Of a DNA stretch of 64,000 nt, positions 35,035-45,289 are shown piece by piece; position 1 is the stretch's first letter, and the number at the start of each line of letters is the position of its first letter. The stretch comes from Medicago truncatula (Eukaryota; Streptophyta; Magnoliopsida; Fabales; Fabaceae). Where the stretch lies: contig NC_053046.1 of assembly GCF_003473485.1 (NCBI RefSeq), forward strand, positions 19,467,001-19,531,000, in the 5' to 3' direction. The notes under the pieces are model-generated. The model was not told the DNA's origin, made no database searches, and saw only the letters and a list, made by a program, of their open reading frames with translations. The position numbers were made by a program, and so were the translations under genes.

Positions 35035-35116
35035 ATGGCAAGACACTTTCAGCTTATAGTGTTTCTACTTTGTTTGACTCTTCCTTTCATTGTTCATGCT
35101 CAGAACAACCAATCAG
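35035..35116 (+). pseudogene. Orphan first exon of a malectin-like LRR receptor kinase
   Basis: Starting at ATG 35035 the frame reads MARHFQLIVFLLCLTLPFIV then HAQNNQS, ending at a caatcag|gtttga donor. This is a complete signal peptide followed by the AQxQSG motif that opens malectin-like LRR receptor kinases. In those genes the first exon also ends here, before the (F/L)ISIDCG exon. No malectin, LRR or kinase exon follows: a hAT MITE starts 63 bases on, and the DMP gene lies beyond. It is either a relic or a captured exon. The identification rests on a short sequence. Confidence 0.45.
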
Positions 35117-35179
35117 GTTTGATAGTCTCATCTCATAACATATTATTCTACACATAAGACTGTTTAATGTGCTTAGAAC

Positions 35180-35748
35180 CAGTGGCGGAGCTAGAAAAAA
35201 AAGTTCGGGTGGGCCACTAAAATTAATTATAATATATAAACACAAATTAAAGTTGTAATACGCATAAAGTACGAAGTTGAAATGACAGAATTTGACTAAA
35301 AAGTTTGGGTGAATACTTAAATAATTACATATTTAACAACTACTATAAATTATGAAACTTTTTTTTGTACATTACAACTGTTAACTAGAGAATTTTCAGT
35401 TGACAGGACAATATGCGGGAGATTTGAAACCCATGCAAATCTGAAGGTCTATAAGCCTCCGCTAACATGCGTATAAGTATAAAAAAAAATCATGTATGTC
35501 ACTTTTAAAATCTCGGAAAACTATAACCGTTGAAAAATTGTTTAATGTCTCGCAAAACAGACCTATAATTAAATTATTTAAATTTTTCGAGTGGGCCACT
35601 ACACCACTTTGCGGGAATTTGGATCAACCAAAATCTAGAACCGACACAAAATTGTATAAAATGTTGCAAAATAGATCTATAATCGTTAATTTTTTATTTT
35701 TCCGGGTGGGCCGTGGCCCACCTTAGCCCATGAAGGGCTCCGCCACTG
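35180..35748. mobile_element. hAT MITE, 569 bp, with perfect 8-bp TSD
   Basis: The ends cagtggcggagctagaa and (inverted) cagtggcggagcccttca are flanked on both sides by cttagaac (35172-35179 and 35749-35756). gggtgggcc tracts lie next to each end and no transposase is present. Confidence 0.92.
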
Positions 35749-36005
35749 CTTAGAACATGTGTACGTTTTATTTAATTATTTGACAAAAAATTATGCCTCA
35801 CCGATATTGAGAGTCCAGATACGCCCTTGGGTTCACTTGACATGACCGAATCAAACCAGACTAGGGTTCCCGGTAAACTGGCCGGATCGTTTTTTAAAAT
35901 ATTGCATCTAACTTCAACGTTCAACATATTTAAGTTACAAGTTAAAATAACAATTGGTTAACCAACTGCTCAAAAAATTTAAACTGATACGGATGTACTT
36001 TGCAC

Positions 36006-36012
36006 TATATAA
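36006..36012 (+). promoter_or_regulatory. TATA box of the DMP gene
   Basis: tatataa 79-85 bases upstream of the ATG predicts a start near 36038-36042 and a short 5' UTR. Confidence 0.6.
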
Positions 36013-36090
36013 CCAACATTCAAATCCATTTCATTGATTCACAATCACCAATATTGTATCACATCACACGCTCTTCACAAATAATCAAAT

Positions 36091-36747
36091 ATGGAACAAA
36101 CTCAACAAGAAATTGGGATCAAAGTCTACAATGCAACTCCTCCACCACAAGAGGCCATAGGCGGCGTCACACACCAGCCTTTCGATCCACCGGAACCTGG
36201 CAAGAAACGTCGCGCCATAATGGCAAAAGGTGTCCAAAAAACCCTCTCAAAAACATCCTTACTCGGAAACTTCCTTCCAACAGGAACACTCATAACATTC
36301 GAAATGGTCCTTCCTTCAATCTACCGAAATGGTCAATGCACTCATGTTCATACCATCATGATCCATTTCCTCTTAATCATGTGTGCACTCTCTTGTTTCT
36401 TCTTTCACTTTACCGACAGTTTTCACGGCGCGGATGGTAACGTTTACTATGGTTTTGCTACTCGGAACGGGTTGTCTGTTTTTAAACCGGGACTCACTGT
36501 TTTGGTTCCTAATGATGACAAGTACAAAGTTGGGTTTCAAGATTTCGTGCATGCGGTTATGTCGGTTATGGTGTTTGTGGCTATCGCTTTTTCGGATTAT
36601 AGGGTTACTAATTGTTTATTTCCTGGACATGAAAAAGAGATGGATCAAGTTATGGAGAGTTTTCCTTTGATGGTTGGAATAATTTGTAGCGGTTTGTTCC
36701 TTATTTTTCCTACTTCAAGGCATGGAATTGGATGCATGTCTTCCTAA
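36091..36747 (+). CDS. DMP8/9: DMP (DUF679) membrane protein, DMP8/DMP9-like
   Basis: Intronless, 218 residues, complete. The cytosolic N-terminus (MEQTQQEIGIKVYNATPPP) is followed by the DUF679 core KGVQKTLSKTSLLGNFLPTG. Four membrane segments lie near residues 62-80, 88-108, 152-168 and 191-208. Signature pieces HFTDSFHGADGNVYYGF, VHAVMSVMVFVAIAFSD, CLFPGHEKEMDQVMESFP and PTSRHGIGCMSS match Arabidopsis DMP8 and DMP9 far better than other DMPs, from memory of the family. Those proteins act in sperm cells during gamete fusion, and their loss causes maternal haploid induction, also reported in Medicago. No break is seen. The overlapping frames at 36000-36440 and 36383-36670 are shadows. Pollen expression is inferred from the family, not from sequence. 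Confidence 0.93.
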   Translation: MEQTQQEIGIKVYNATPPPQEAIGGVTHQPFDPPEPGKKRRAIMAKGVQKTLSKTSLLGNFLPTGTLITFEMVLPSIYRNGQCTHVHTIMIHFLLIMCALSCFFFHFTDSFHGADGNVYYGFATRNGLSVFKPGLTVLVPNDDKYKVGFQDFVHAVMSVMVFVAIAFSDYRVTNCLFPGHEKEMDQVMESFPLMVGIICSGLFLIFPTSRHGIGCMSS

Positions 36748-38054
36748 TTTATTAGTATATATGTTTTCTATTTGTGTGCTTGTTTAATTTGTTTGCTAAC
36801 TTTATGTATATATATCTGTTTAATTTGTGACAAAACGATACAATGGCTGTGTAATTTTATAAATATTGATTCGAGCAAATTTAGTTCAGTTTTTTCACAA
36901 TCTTTCTGAGTCTATAACAATTGAATATGCGTAGCACTGGTTGCAGTTTGTGGTATTTCAATTTCATATCACTCTTCTACCCTGATTACACTTTCGATTA
37001 TTTTAAAATTCATTCATGTAAAAAATTATATATGTATATATGTATAATGAGTATATATTCATAGAAACCATAATTTTCAAATGTTTGAATTCAGCATTCA
37101 TGTAAACCATTATATCCAAATGTCTGAAATCAACATTCATGTAGTAGAATTCTCTGATTTTTTTTTTTTTTTTTCTTTTTTGCAAAAAAATATATTCATG
37201 TAGTAGAAAAAATAGATCTGGTAGATAGTAATAAATAATTCATAAATGTAGCAAAAAAATATATTCATGTTATAGACACTTAAAATAATTCATAATAGTA
37301 CTAGTAGGATATGGCATACTTAGGCAAAGATCACTCAGAGCAACAACTGACATTGTTGTCAAAATTCCAACTTAAATCATAAAATCCAGGATTTTGCGAT
37401 TTTCTTCACCTTCAACGACTTAAATCCATAGTAGAATCCCAAAATAAGCAAAATCCATCGATTTTGATTGCGACTTTACGATTTCTTATAAACTAAGTCA
37501 TTTATGACTATTTACCATTCATAACATATATTTGGTATTATTTTTTTTTTGGTAAAATCCATCGATTTTGATTGCGATTTTACAATTTTCTATAACGATT
37601 CTACAAAAGTCCTTGAGTGAAATCCTTCGATTTTGATTGCGATTTTATGAGTCCCAATTTTGCTTACTCCCTTTCGACCTGAAGTAAAATCCCGATTTTG
37701 ACTACCTTGACTGAAATTACATATATTATTAGTCAATTTGCTTACAGAATCAAATCCACCAGCACTAATATCTCTAGGCAAAGATTACTATGTGGAATGG
37801 CCAATACTAAGAGGATATAACGGATTTTATACTAGCATATAATTGAAATGGATTTCCTATAATTTACGTTTGTAAGTGGAATTGAAATAAAGAACATATA
37901 CATATGAATGTGCCGTGAAATAAGATGATGTATTCCCTTATCATATCATACTTATATCTAATCTTAATTAACATTGAACAGAACAAAAAAATAACTATAT
38001 GGATAAAAATTATTTATGCGATGGTAGACGGTTGGCTCAAAGAACTGTTTCGAG
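36748..38054. repeat. Intergenic with a decayed 'aaaatccatcgattttgatt' repeat
   Basis: Copies of ccatcgattttgattgcga, or close variants, at about 37456, 37560 and 37628 alternate with attttacgatttt / gattttgcgatttt pieces over 37360-37720. The look is of a degenerate MITE. The rest is AT-rich 3' flank of the DMP gene with no gene. Confidence 0.4.
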
Positions 38055-38240
38055 CTATGAAGCACGGATACGTACACCGACACCGGATACAACACGGACA
38101 CTGATACGCCGACACAGCTAATAATTTGAGAAAATCACATAATTTAGTGCAATTACAAGTGTCGGTGTCGTGTCAGTGTCGGACACGACATATGTCTAAC
38201 ACCGGGACACGCCTAATCCGAGGAGTGTACGTGTTTCATT
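38055..38240. mobile_element. 'cacggacac' MITE, copy 2 (inverted relative to copy 1)
   Basis: ctatgaagcacggatacg at the left and (inverted) aatgaaacacgtacactcc at the right, with the same GC-rich arms and taattatgtgattt-type core as 10886-11067. Its right end coincides with the break in pseudogene D. Confidence 0.7.
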
Positions 38241-38449
38241 GGAATCGAGTTGTGGACGTCTGGAAGAATCTCGACCAGGAAATATTTCTTGAAACCATGA
38301 CTGTGTTGAGAATCTTTTATTTCATCAAAAGAATTGGGTTCTGATTCTTGCGGCTGCGGCTGAGAGACTTGTGGTGGTGGTTGCAACGGTGGAAGAGGAG
38401 ACTTGGTTGATGGCTGCTTTAGTGTAGGAGATTTGTGCGGAGAATCCTT
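38241..38449 (-). pseudogene. Pro-rich cluster member D: broken copy of gene B
   Basis: On the minus strand from 38449 this matches the first ~200 bases of gene B closely (tctccgcacaaatctcc, gttgcaaccacc, cagccgcagccgcaagaatc, ggtttcaaga). The match extends into B's leader (gagagagtgatcgata) and ~150 bases further upstream. The start codon is changed (ATG of B corresponds to AAG here), one base is lost in the ctcaa-cacagtc stretch, and homology ends exactly at the MITE edge at 38240. It is therefore dead, truncated by the MITE or a linked deletion. Confidence 0.8.
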
Positions 38450-38689
38450 GAATCTTATATATCGATCACTCTCTCAATTATGTAATGTTTAGTGGTTTCT
38501 TGGAGAGAAAGTATGTGGAAAATATTTTATGTCATATTGATAGATATAGTTAGTTAGTATGCATTACTAGTACTGAATCTCTTGATCAATTTAAAACACC
38601 TTAATTATTTGGTTAATGTTTTTATGTTTCTAGTACTAATTGTTCTAGACTTGCTTTAATTCTTCTTTCAGTGAGTTTTGATGTTAACT

Positions 38690-40988
38690 AATAAAAGCCT
38701 TTCTGTTATATAACTCTTGAGTATTTTTAGTTTGTGTCCTGCACGCTTGTTCTTATATGCTTGTCAAGTTATTAATTTCTTGAAGTAGAGAGTTTGTTGC
38801 ACTTTGAGCTTAATGATGTTGAAATGTGTGTTAATTCTTACAAACTATGTATGAATTCAGCACTAATGATGTTGGAAATTGTTTTAAAATTATTTGATAG
38901 GATTTTTGTTTGAAGACAAGCAAAATATTAAGTTGGGGAGAGTTTATAAGTGTAAAATTTACTTAAAATCCAATTTATTATTAGGCATTAATTTGATAGC
39001 TTGTTTTGCAAGATATCTTATAAAATTCCCAATTTTCCTAGTAAATATTAGATAACTATGTTTTGAGTACTTTTGTTAAGGTTTACCAAGGGAAAAAAAT
39101 GTTTTTTTTTTTTTTTGTTTTGTTTTGTTTTGTTTTGTTACGAAGGTCTCCTATTATAGCTCTCGAAAATGAAACCAAACGTTTGAATTTTACTTGAAAA
39201 AGTACATATGGATTATACCAATTTCGGTATGAGCAGTGCTATTTAAAGGGAAAGAATTGTTCCCGAAAATTTCACGTAATTTTTTTGGACCAATCAAATC
39301 TTGGTATAGTCCAGAATTCACGCAGGTGGCGGGGTTAATTTTTCGAAATATTCAACAAACATAGTGGAACTTTTGCTCGCGATGCCACTCGTGAAATGGG
39401 TTTTCGCTGTGTTAAGCATTAGCCTATCTGTATATTTATTTGTTTGAACTACATTACTATTGCTCATTACAGAAGAAGCTACACTTTAATTCAAATAAGA
39501 ATTTTTTTAAGGGTTCTCTTGTCATATAATTGTTGGCGATGTCACCTCACTTTGAGGATTGCAAGTAATTTACACAATGAATGAGAATTAGCCATATGAA
39601 TAAATTTGCAAGTGATATCCACGAACTAATTTCTACTTCACTTAAAAATTTACTTATAAATTTACTTATGTGGCTAATTTTCATTACTTGTTGAATAAAT
39701 TGCCCACTATCTCAATGAAACCCCAACGAACCGCAAATTGGTTAACCAGTACCATTCCATGATACTTTTAAGCATTGGTTCACAATATTTTAGAGAGAAT
39801 TTGCAAAAAAATGGAGTATAAAAAAACCGCAAATATCATGACATGACTTTTTGAAACAGATCTATCGACGATTTTTTTAAGAGGCGAATTACGAAGCGTG
39901 GTGAGCCGCGTATCCGACCCAATACGATTTACTTTAGAAAAATCATATTTGTTTAGTGGTGATATCCATAAACCTATTTTCCTACATCTGAAACAGTTGG
40001 TTAACGACAGTAAAAAATGTGGTTAATGTAGTTGAGTTGATGATTAAAAAAGTGGTTAATGTAATTGAGTAAATAAACAATTCAATTAGGATAAAATTTT
40101 TGATAAATTCAACTACATGATTAACTACAACTACATAATTTTGAGTATGATTTAAATGAACCATTTACGCAAGTGAATTAACAAGGTATCACATACGTAG
40201 GGAAAATTAGTGTCCAATTAAACAATTTTTATAGTTATTATCTACATAACGAAAAGTTAATTAGAAGCATATGTCTCCATGAAACATCCAACAATTTCAC
40301 CCAAAAAGAAAAGGCAAAACTCAAAGCAAAATTAATAAACTAGAAGCATACAATTAATATGAAGAAACATACATATATCAATCTAGAATGGTGCATTTTA
40401 TTAAAATCAACATAACCCTTCTAATGAACAGATAATTGGAAGCATATGTCTCCATACCATGGTCATTAGAAGCATATATCACTTAACCCAAAAATAAGGT
40501 TTCAAGTATAACCCTAATTTGAACCAGAAATGCATTATTATTATTATAAAAGAAAACCTACAAAGTCACTCAAGAAATATTCTCCATATGCAAAACAATG
40601 AATAACGAGTTCCAGCTTCACACAAATATATTTGGGGACCTGAAACAAGAATCATAATATTTTTTAATTAAAATAGCATACTAATGAATGAAACACTGAA
40701 TAATGAGTTAATATTCTTTGTTACCAATTTGATCCCAATAACGTAAATTTCAATAACTCATGCATGCATGGAGATTAATTAAACTTTAACTATCACCTTA
40801 ATTTCATTTCAATAACATGAAAGTAAATTCTCTTCATTAAGATTCTAGAATTAATTAAACTTGATCAATATATAAATCAGAAAGCCAAAACAAAGTATCC
40901 CTTAATAAAAGAATTCATCAAGAATGTTCTGATGAGTCCAATGATGATGAAAACTACTAACCGGACTCGGAGGTGGTATTTGCATCTG
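38690..40988 (-). repeat. 3' flank shared by genes A and B (and partly C)
   Basis: The sequence 3' of A is homologous in reverse to the 3' flank of B (45290-46960): gtgtcctgcacgcttg, the cgacgatttttttaagaggc block, ggttaaccagtaccattcca and ataattggaagcatatg occur in both. The part next to the gene, to about 40070, is also shared with C (49406-50360). The unit duplicated was therefore gene plus about 2 kb of 3' DNA. Confidence 0.75.
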
Positions 40989-41567
40989 TCATGGTGACGG
41001 AGTAACAGAGGGATTATTACTTGCTGATGATTCTAATGTATCCGGTGGAGATCCCGATGAGACGGGTGAAGGGTCTGATGACGCGACGGGTGAAGGGTCT
41101 GAGGAGTTCAATGAATTGTCTGATGAGACCGGTAAAGGGTCTGATGAGCTCGATGAAATGTATGCGGCGGTGATGCTGATGATTTGTCCTTGTGACTGTG
41201 AACTTCCTGGCGGTGGTTCTTGGATTGAAAGATGTCGCTTTGGTGATGATGGCTGAGGATCTTGGAGTGGATGTTTTCGCTTTAGTGGAGAGTTTTCAGG
41301 TGATGGTTGTGGCTGTGTTGAAGAGTATTGGGGTGATAGCAAAGGAGAGCCAGGTGGTTGTTGCAGCTGCGACGTGGCGGCTGGTGATGGTTGATGCTGC
41401 GACATGGTGGCTGGTGATGGTTGATGCTGCGACGTGGCGGCTGGTGATGGTTGATGCTGCGACGTAGGTAAGTGCGTCGGTGATTGTGGCGGTGGAGAGT
41501 TGTTTGGTGGCTGTGATTGTTGTTCAGGTGAAGTTTGTTGTGGCGGTGGAGAGTTGTTATGATCCAT
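40989..41567 (-). CDS. Pro-rich cluster gene A (192 aa, unknown function)
   Basis: Minus-strand ATG at 41567, chosen because it corresponds to the ATG of B (ATGGATC in both); the frame is open further upstream but without an ATG. The protein is Pro/Ser/Gln-rich: three 10-residue repeats of the type TSQHQPSPAA, then a basic pair KRK...PKR that could be a bipartite nuclear signal, and a Ser/Asp-Pro tail (DPSPVSSGSPPDTLES). There is no signal peptide or membrane segment. It is nearly identical to C over its length, differing mainly by one repeat fewer. An intron (40640-40961) follows the stop by 27 bases, and the next exon stays open in frame. I recognise no family. It could be an extensin-like or disordered nuclear protein; the missing signal peptide argues against a wall protein. 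Confidence 0.7.
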   Translation of the reverse strand: MDHNNSPPPQQTSPEQQSQPPNNSPPPQSPTHLPTSQHQPSPAATSQHQPSPATMSQHQPSPAATSQLQQPPGSPLLSPQYSSTQPQPSPENSPLKRKHPLQDPQPSSPKRHLSIQEPPPGSSQSQGQIISITAAYISSSSSDPLPVSSDNSLNSSDPSPVASSDPSPVSSGSPPDTLESSASNNPSVTPSP

Positions 41568-41658
41568 GGTGTGATTTCTCAAGAATTCAATGGTAACATG
41601 GATTTGATTATATATATATATATAGTGTGTGTGTGTGTGAGAGCTTCAATTAACTGAC

Positions 41659-41667
41659 TAACGGTAT
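41659..41667 (-). promoter_or_regulatory. Shared ATACCGTTA motif upstream of gene A
   Basis: Reads ATACCGTTA on the gene strand, 92-100 bases upstream of the ATG. It contains CCGTTA, the core of MYB-type binding sites. The same 9-mer lies upstream of B, C and F. Confidence 0.4.
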
Positions 41668-42540
41668 TTTAGTTAGTTAGTTAGTTACATATATGTAACT
41701 GACTGAAATGATTCAGATAGTTAGTTAGTTGCATATATGTCACTGACTAATTGTTGTTAGTTGCACTTTGGGATGAAAACAACTGATATACACACATCTT
41801 TTAGAGAGGAACTTCATATATTAATTGAAATTGAATATCTCTTTAGAATAAAAAATAAGACATGAAATCAACACATTATCTTAAATCATAATGAACTTAA
41901 ATGAGTTTGATGCACATTATCTTTCTATTTAACCCTGTAAAGTTAATCACTCGAGTTATAGGACGCTTTGTGCCTAGACGGAAGGAAAGATATAATTTAC
42001 CTTAAAGTCGGCTGTTATTTTCAGATCGGCTCGGATCATGTCACTGTCATAGTTGTATTACAACGAGAATTATGAGCTTCTATGTCTAGAGACAACATCG
42101 CTATGATGTTTTAGAAAGTGCTTATAAAATTATAGTTAAATCAGCGATTAATAATTTCTTAGAATGATAATAAAGCCACAAAGCAGAAATTTATAGTTTC
42201 AACTTCTGCAACAGAATTACAATGAAAGACGATTTCAATTAGCTTCACAAAATATCATTTCAAATACATTGTTCATAAACCCAAATGATAGAAAAGTATA
42301 TAAGCAAATTTGACAGTAATCCATTATTCAGCTAGTTAGAGAACCGTTATTCAGTTATACAGCCGGTAAATAACTAACTATAAAAAAAAAACGTTAGGGA
42401 GTTAATAATATCAGAAGATTTTATAAATTTTCCTCAAAGAAACCATTAAGTTGTATCGGTGCTTTGTGATTGTGAGTCAGAAACCCTTAATTTGTATCAG
42501 TTCTGCAGTGATTGTGAGTCAGAAACCGCTATGGATCCAA

Positions 42541-44570
42541 ACGGAAAATAGGTGGCTAAAGAACAACGATCACCACGGGATGACTCTCCACAACCACCGC
42601 AAGACTCTCTTCCGCAATCAAATGTTGTCACGGTATCCTCTACTTAATTGGAGTACTATGGATAGAATTCGAAGGAACTTAAACTAATGTGTTTCATCAT
42701 TAATTTTAGTACTCATGCAAATGTATGAAAAAGTTGTCGATTTTTGTTTTAATATTCTGCACAATTTTACTTTAATATATCAATTTTAGGTGACCAATTG
42801 TGATTTCAAATTTCAGGCTAAGAATTTGTGGCGAGTACAGTGTATCCTACTCAGGACTATTCAAATCTAGTTGAGTTCTCTATCTAATGGCGCGTAAATA
42901 TGTATGCAAAATGAGTTCTCTATCGTGCGGTCTCTATGTCTATCGAGCATTCTTTAGTATTTTTGTGCTTATATTAATTTCCTTTTACCTATTCATCGAC
43001 CTCACATGTAATTTTCTATGAATTTTAAATAAATTACTATGATGACTCCAATATTAAAGACCCGATCGAGAGACCTGAAAGATCTGAAGTGATGGTAAAG
43101 GTGAATACTGAATTGTCATATAGAAAACTTTGACGATGATCGACATGTTTTGTCGGGGAATTGAAAGAATCGGAGGCTGCTTAGAATTAGGAGTCTGACC
43201 TTGTTCTGATTGTTTGCAATGTTGTTTCTGGTTTGTCTTAAAATGTTAGCTGGGGACAGAAAAAGAATTTCACTATTTTATTAATTTTCTTTTGAATATT
43301 TTTCTTTGGTTATAGTCATTTTAGAGTAGAAATCTAATCTTCTAGTTAAGTAGTGTGATTTGTATTGATTTCTCTCTAACGAGGCAATTCTTGAGGGTTT
43401 ATAAGTATGGAGCTAGATTTATGCTACATCTTTTGAGAATTCACCTAGTACCGCTCTAGTTAAGCACATTTACAATAAGTCATTCCGTAGATTAATCACA
43501 ATTTCATAATCAACATATTTTTTGTGTTTATCAAGCACTTTACCATATTTGGTATTGAATATTGCATTAACCCTTCAAAGAAAATATATGGGATTCAAAT
43601 AATCATAATCGCTATCTAACCTCTTAAACAACTCTTTTTACTTTTTTGCATACTACCACTCGCATCCAGCACACAATCCAAAAGTTAAAACCCTTAAACC
43701 CCTTTAAATGCTTTCTTAGTTTATATTAGGTATAGAGTATTGCTTAGTTGACAACAATCCCTATAGAGACGATAATTTACTACTTTATTATTTGTTGCGG
43801 CTTGGTGCACTTGCTAAATTTGTTATCAACAAGCTAGGGTTTTTTATTCTAGTTCATCAATTCTGACGAAAATCGAAGGAGTCTATGCCGAAAAAGGAAT
43901 ATTGATGAAGATTGTCGAATGATCTCATAGGATTGAAGATTTGAGAGATTAAGGTGTCAAGTTCATGGATCTCGGAACTGGATAAAGTTAAAGGTGATCT
44001 TGCCAACAAGTGGTTTAGGTTCTTGATGATCTTTTGGTTTAAAGACTCACACAATTCGTTAATTACTTGTAATCACACCTTGTAGCACTTCATGAAAACA
44101 TTCAATCATAGTAGAATGTTCTAGATTTTTCTACGAAAAATGGATGTACTCCATAACGAAGAAGATTGAGGAAACCACTAAAAAATCGATATATTCTCTT
44201 CACTTGTTATTTAGTTTTAGCATAAATTCGGTATATTCGTTCTTTATATTTATACATTTTTTTTGTGATTATGATTTATGTTCCCTTTCGTTGTGATTTA
44301 ATTCTTGTGCATGAATCTTTTAATGCCTTTTTGTCTATACATCGTTAATTGATTAAAGAAAAATGATTTGTGTACACGTACTCAACATCTTGAGAGAGAA
44401 AAAAATAGAGTGAGTATGTGATGCATATGATAGATCGACGATACCGTATAAAGAGAGAGATAAAAACATAATGAAATATTGAATTAATGTAAAAAAAAAA
44501 TATTGAGCTAATATTATTAAAAAAAAAAGTGTCTACTAAAATTAAATATTAGTCAGAAACAACGTTGACT
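42541..44570. other. Spacer between genes A and B
   Basis: No gene recognised. An LTR 3'-end relic lies at 43740-43830 (ctactttattatttgttgcg then gcttggtgcacttgc), matching the one near 29500. The minus open frame at 43857-44054 has no known relatives. Confidence 0.45.
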
Positions 44571-44577
44571 AACTATA

Positions 44578-44586
44578 ATACCGTTA
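44578..44586 (+). promoter_or_regulatory. Shared ATACCGTTA motif upstream of gene B
   Basis: Exact 9-mer 149 bases before the ATG, followed directly by taatcgg and a TA microsatellite. Confidence 0.4.
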
Positions 44587-44593
44587 TAATCGG

Positions 44594-44594
<1 letters not shown>

Positions 44595-44629
<35 letters not shown>
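44595..44629 (+). repeat. (TA)n microsatellite in the gene B promoter
   Basis: About 17 TA units between the ATACCGTTA motif and the gene; it may supply the TATA function. Confidence 0.9.
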
Positions 44630-44631
<2 letters not shown>

Positions 44632-44734
44632 CACCAAAATATTCTCCCTATACTACTTTCTCAACATAAAACCACTAGATATTGCATACTTGAGAGAGTG
44701 ATCGATATACCATTCATTTCCATTCCTCAGCCGC

Positions 44735-45289
44735 ATGGATCCTCCGCACAAATCTCCTCCACCAATGCAGCCATCAGCCAACTCTCCTGCACTGCCGTTG
44801 CAACCACCGCAACAAGCCCCTCAGCCGCAGCCGCAAGAATCAGAACCCAAGTCATTTGATGAAATAGAAGATTCTCAAGCACAGTCATGGTTTCAAGATA
44901 TATTTCCTGGTAAAGATTTTCCACCATGTCTTCAACCGCAGCAAGAAAATTATCAAGATTCTTCCAAACTTCCACAACTCGAAGAAGGTCGTAAGGGAAA
45001 ACCTCGACCATGGCATGAGTCACCAGAACGATTAATATTTCTTCAATTATATCCTAATTTTGCTTATGTTCTGGCGCCACTGGATTCACCACCACATTCA
45101 CCGTCGAAGCAAGAAAACATTATTTCACCACCATGTCAACAACCACCACCGCAGCTGGAAAATGTTCTTGCACCACCATCTCTTCCTCATCATTCTACAT
45201 CAGAACCTTCACCCGTCTCATCAGGCTCTCCACCGGATTTATTAGAATCAACCGCAACAAATAATCCTTCTATTCCTCCGTCACCATAA
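44735..45289 (+). CDS. Pro-rich cluster gene B (184 aa, unknown function)
   Basis: ATG at 44735; 184 residues. The N-terminal third is Pro/Gln-rich (PPPMQPSANSP, PQPQPQESEP). It is followed by a less biased middle found in no other intact member (FDEIEDSQAQSWFQDIFPGK, then RLIFLQLYPNFAYVLAPLD), and by a tail shared with A and C (EPSPVSSGSPPDLLES, NNPSIPPSP). There is no signal peptide. The TAA is followed three bases later by a phase-0 intron (45293-45611); exon 2 begins gtgcccaaatatattt, as in A and C (gtccccaaatatattt). Pseudogene D is a copy of its 5' half. No known family is recognised, and the composition is that of a disordered protein. Confidence 0.7.
   Translation: MDPPHKSPPPMQPSANSPALPLQPPQQAPQPQPQESEPKSFDEIEDSQAQSWFQDIFPGKDFPPCLQPQQENYQDSSKLPQLEEGRKGKPRPWHESPERLIFLQLYPNFAYVLAPLDSPPHSPSKQENIISPPCQQPPPQLENVLAPPSLPHHSTSEPSPVSSGSPPDLLESTATNNPSIPPSP

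Larger units (their letters stand above)
40070..42540 (-). repeat. Left arm of inverted duplication (contains gene A)
   Basis: Pairs in reverse with 48290-50360. Matching covers the upstream region (the two tgactcacaatcac units near 42470-42520), the gene, its 3' intron and flank. About 400 bases (about 41770-42185) are present here and absent from the other arm. Confidence 0.8.

Noticed and set aside
36000-36670. Frames overlapping the DMP gene
   Set aside because: Shadow frames; only 36091-36747 shows the DUF679 domain.
43857-44054. Minus-strand 65-residue frame
   Set aside because: No family resemblance and it lies in LTR-relic DNA.
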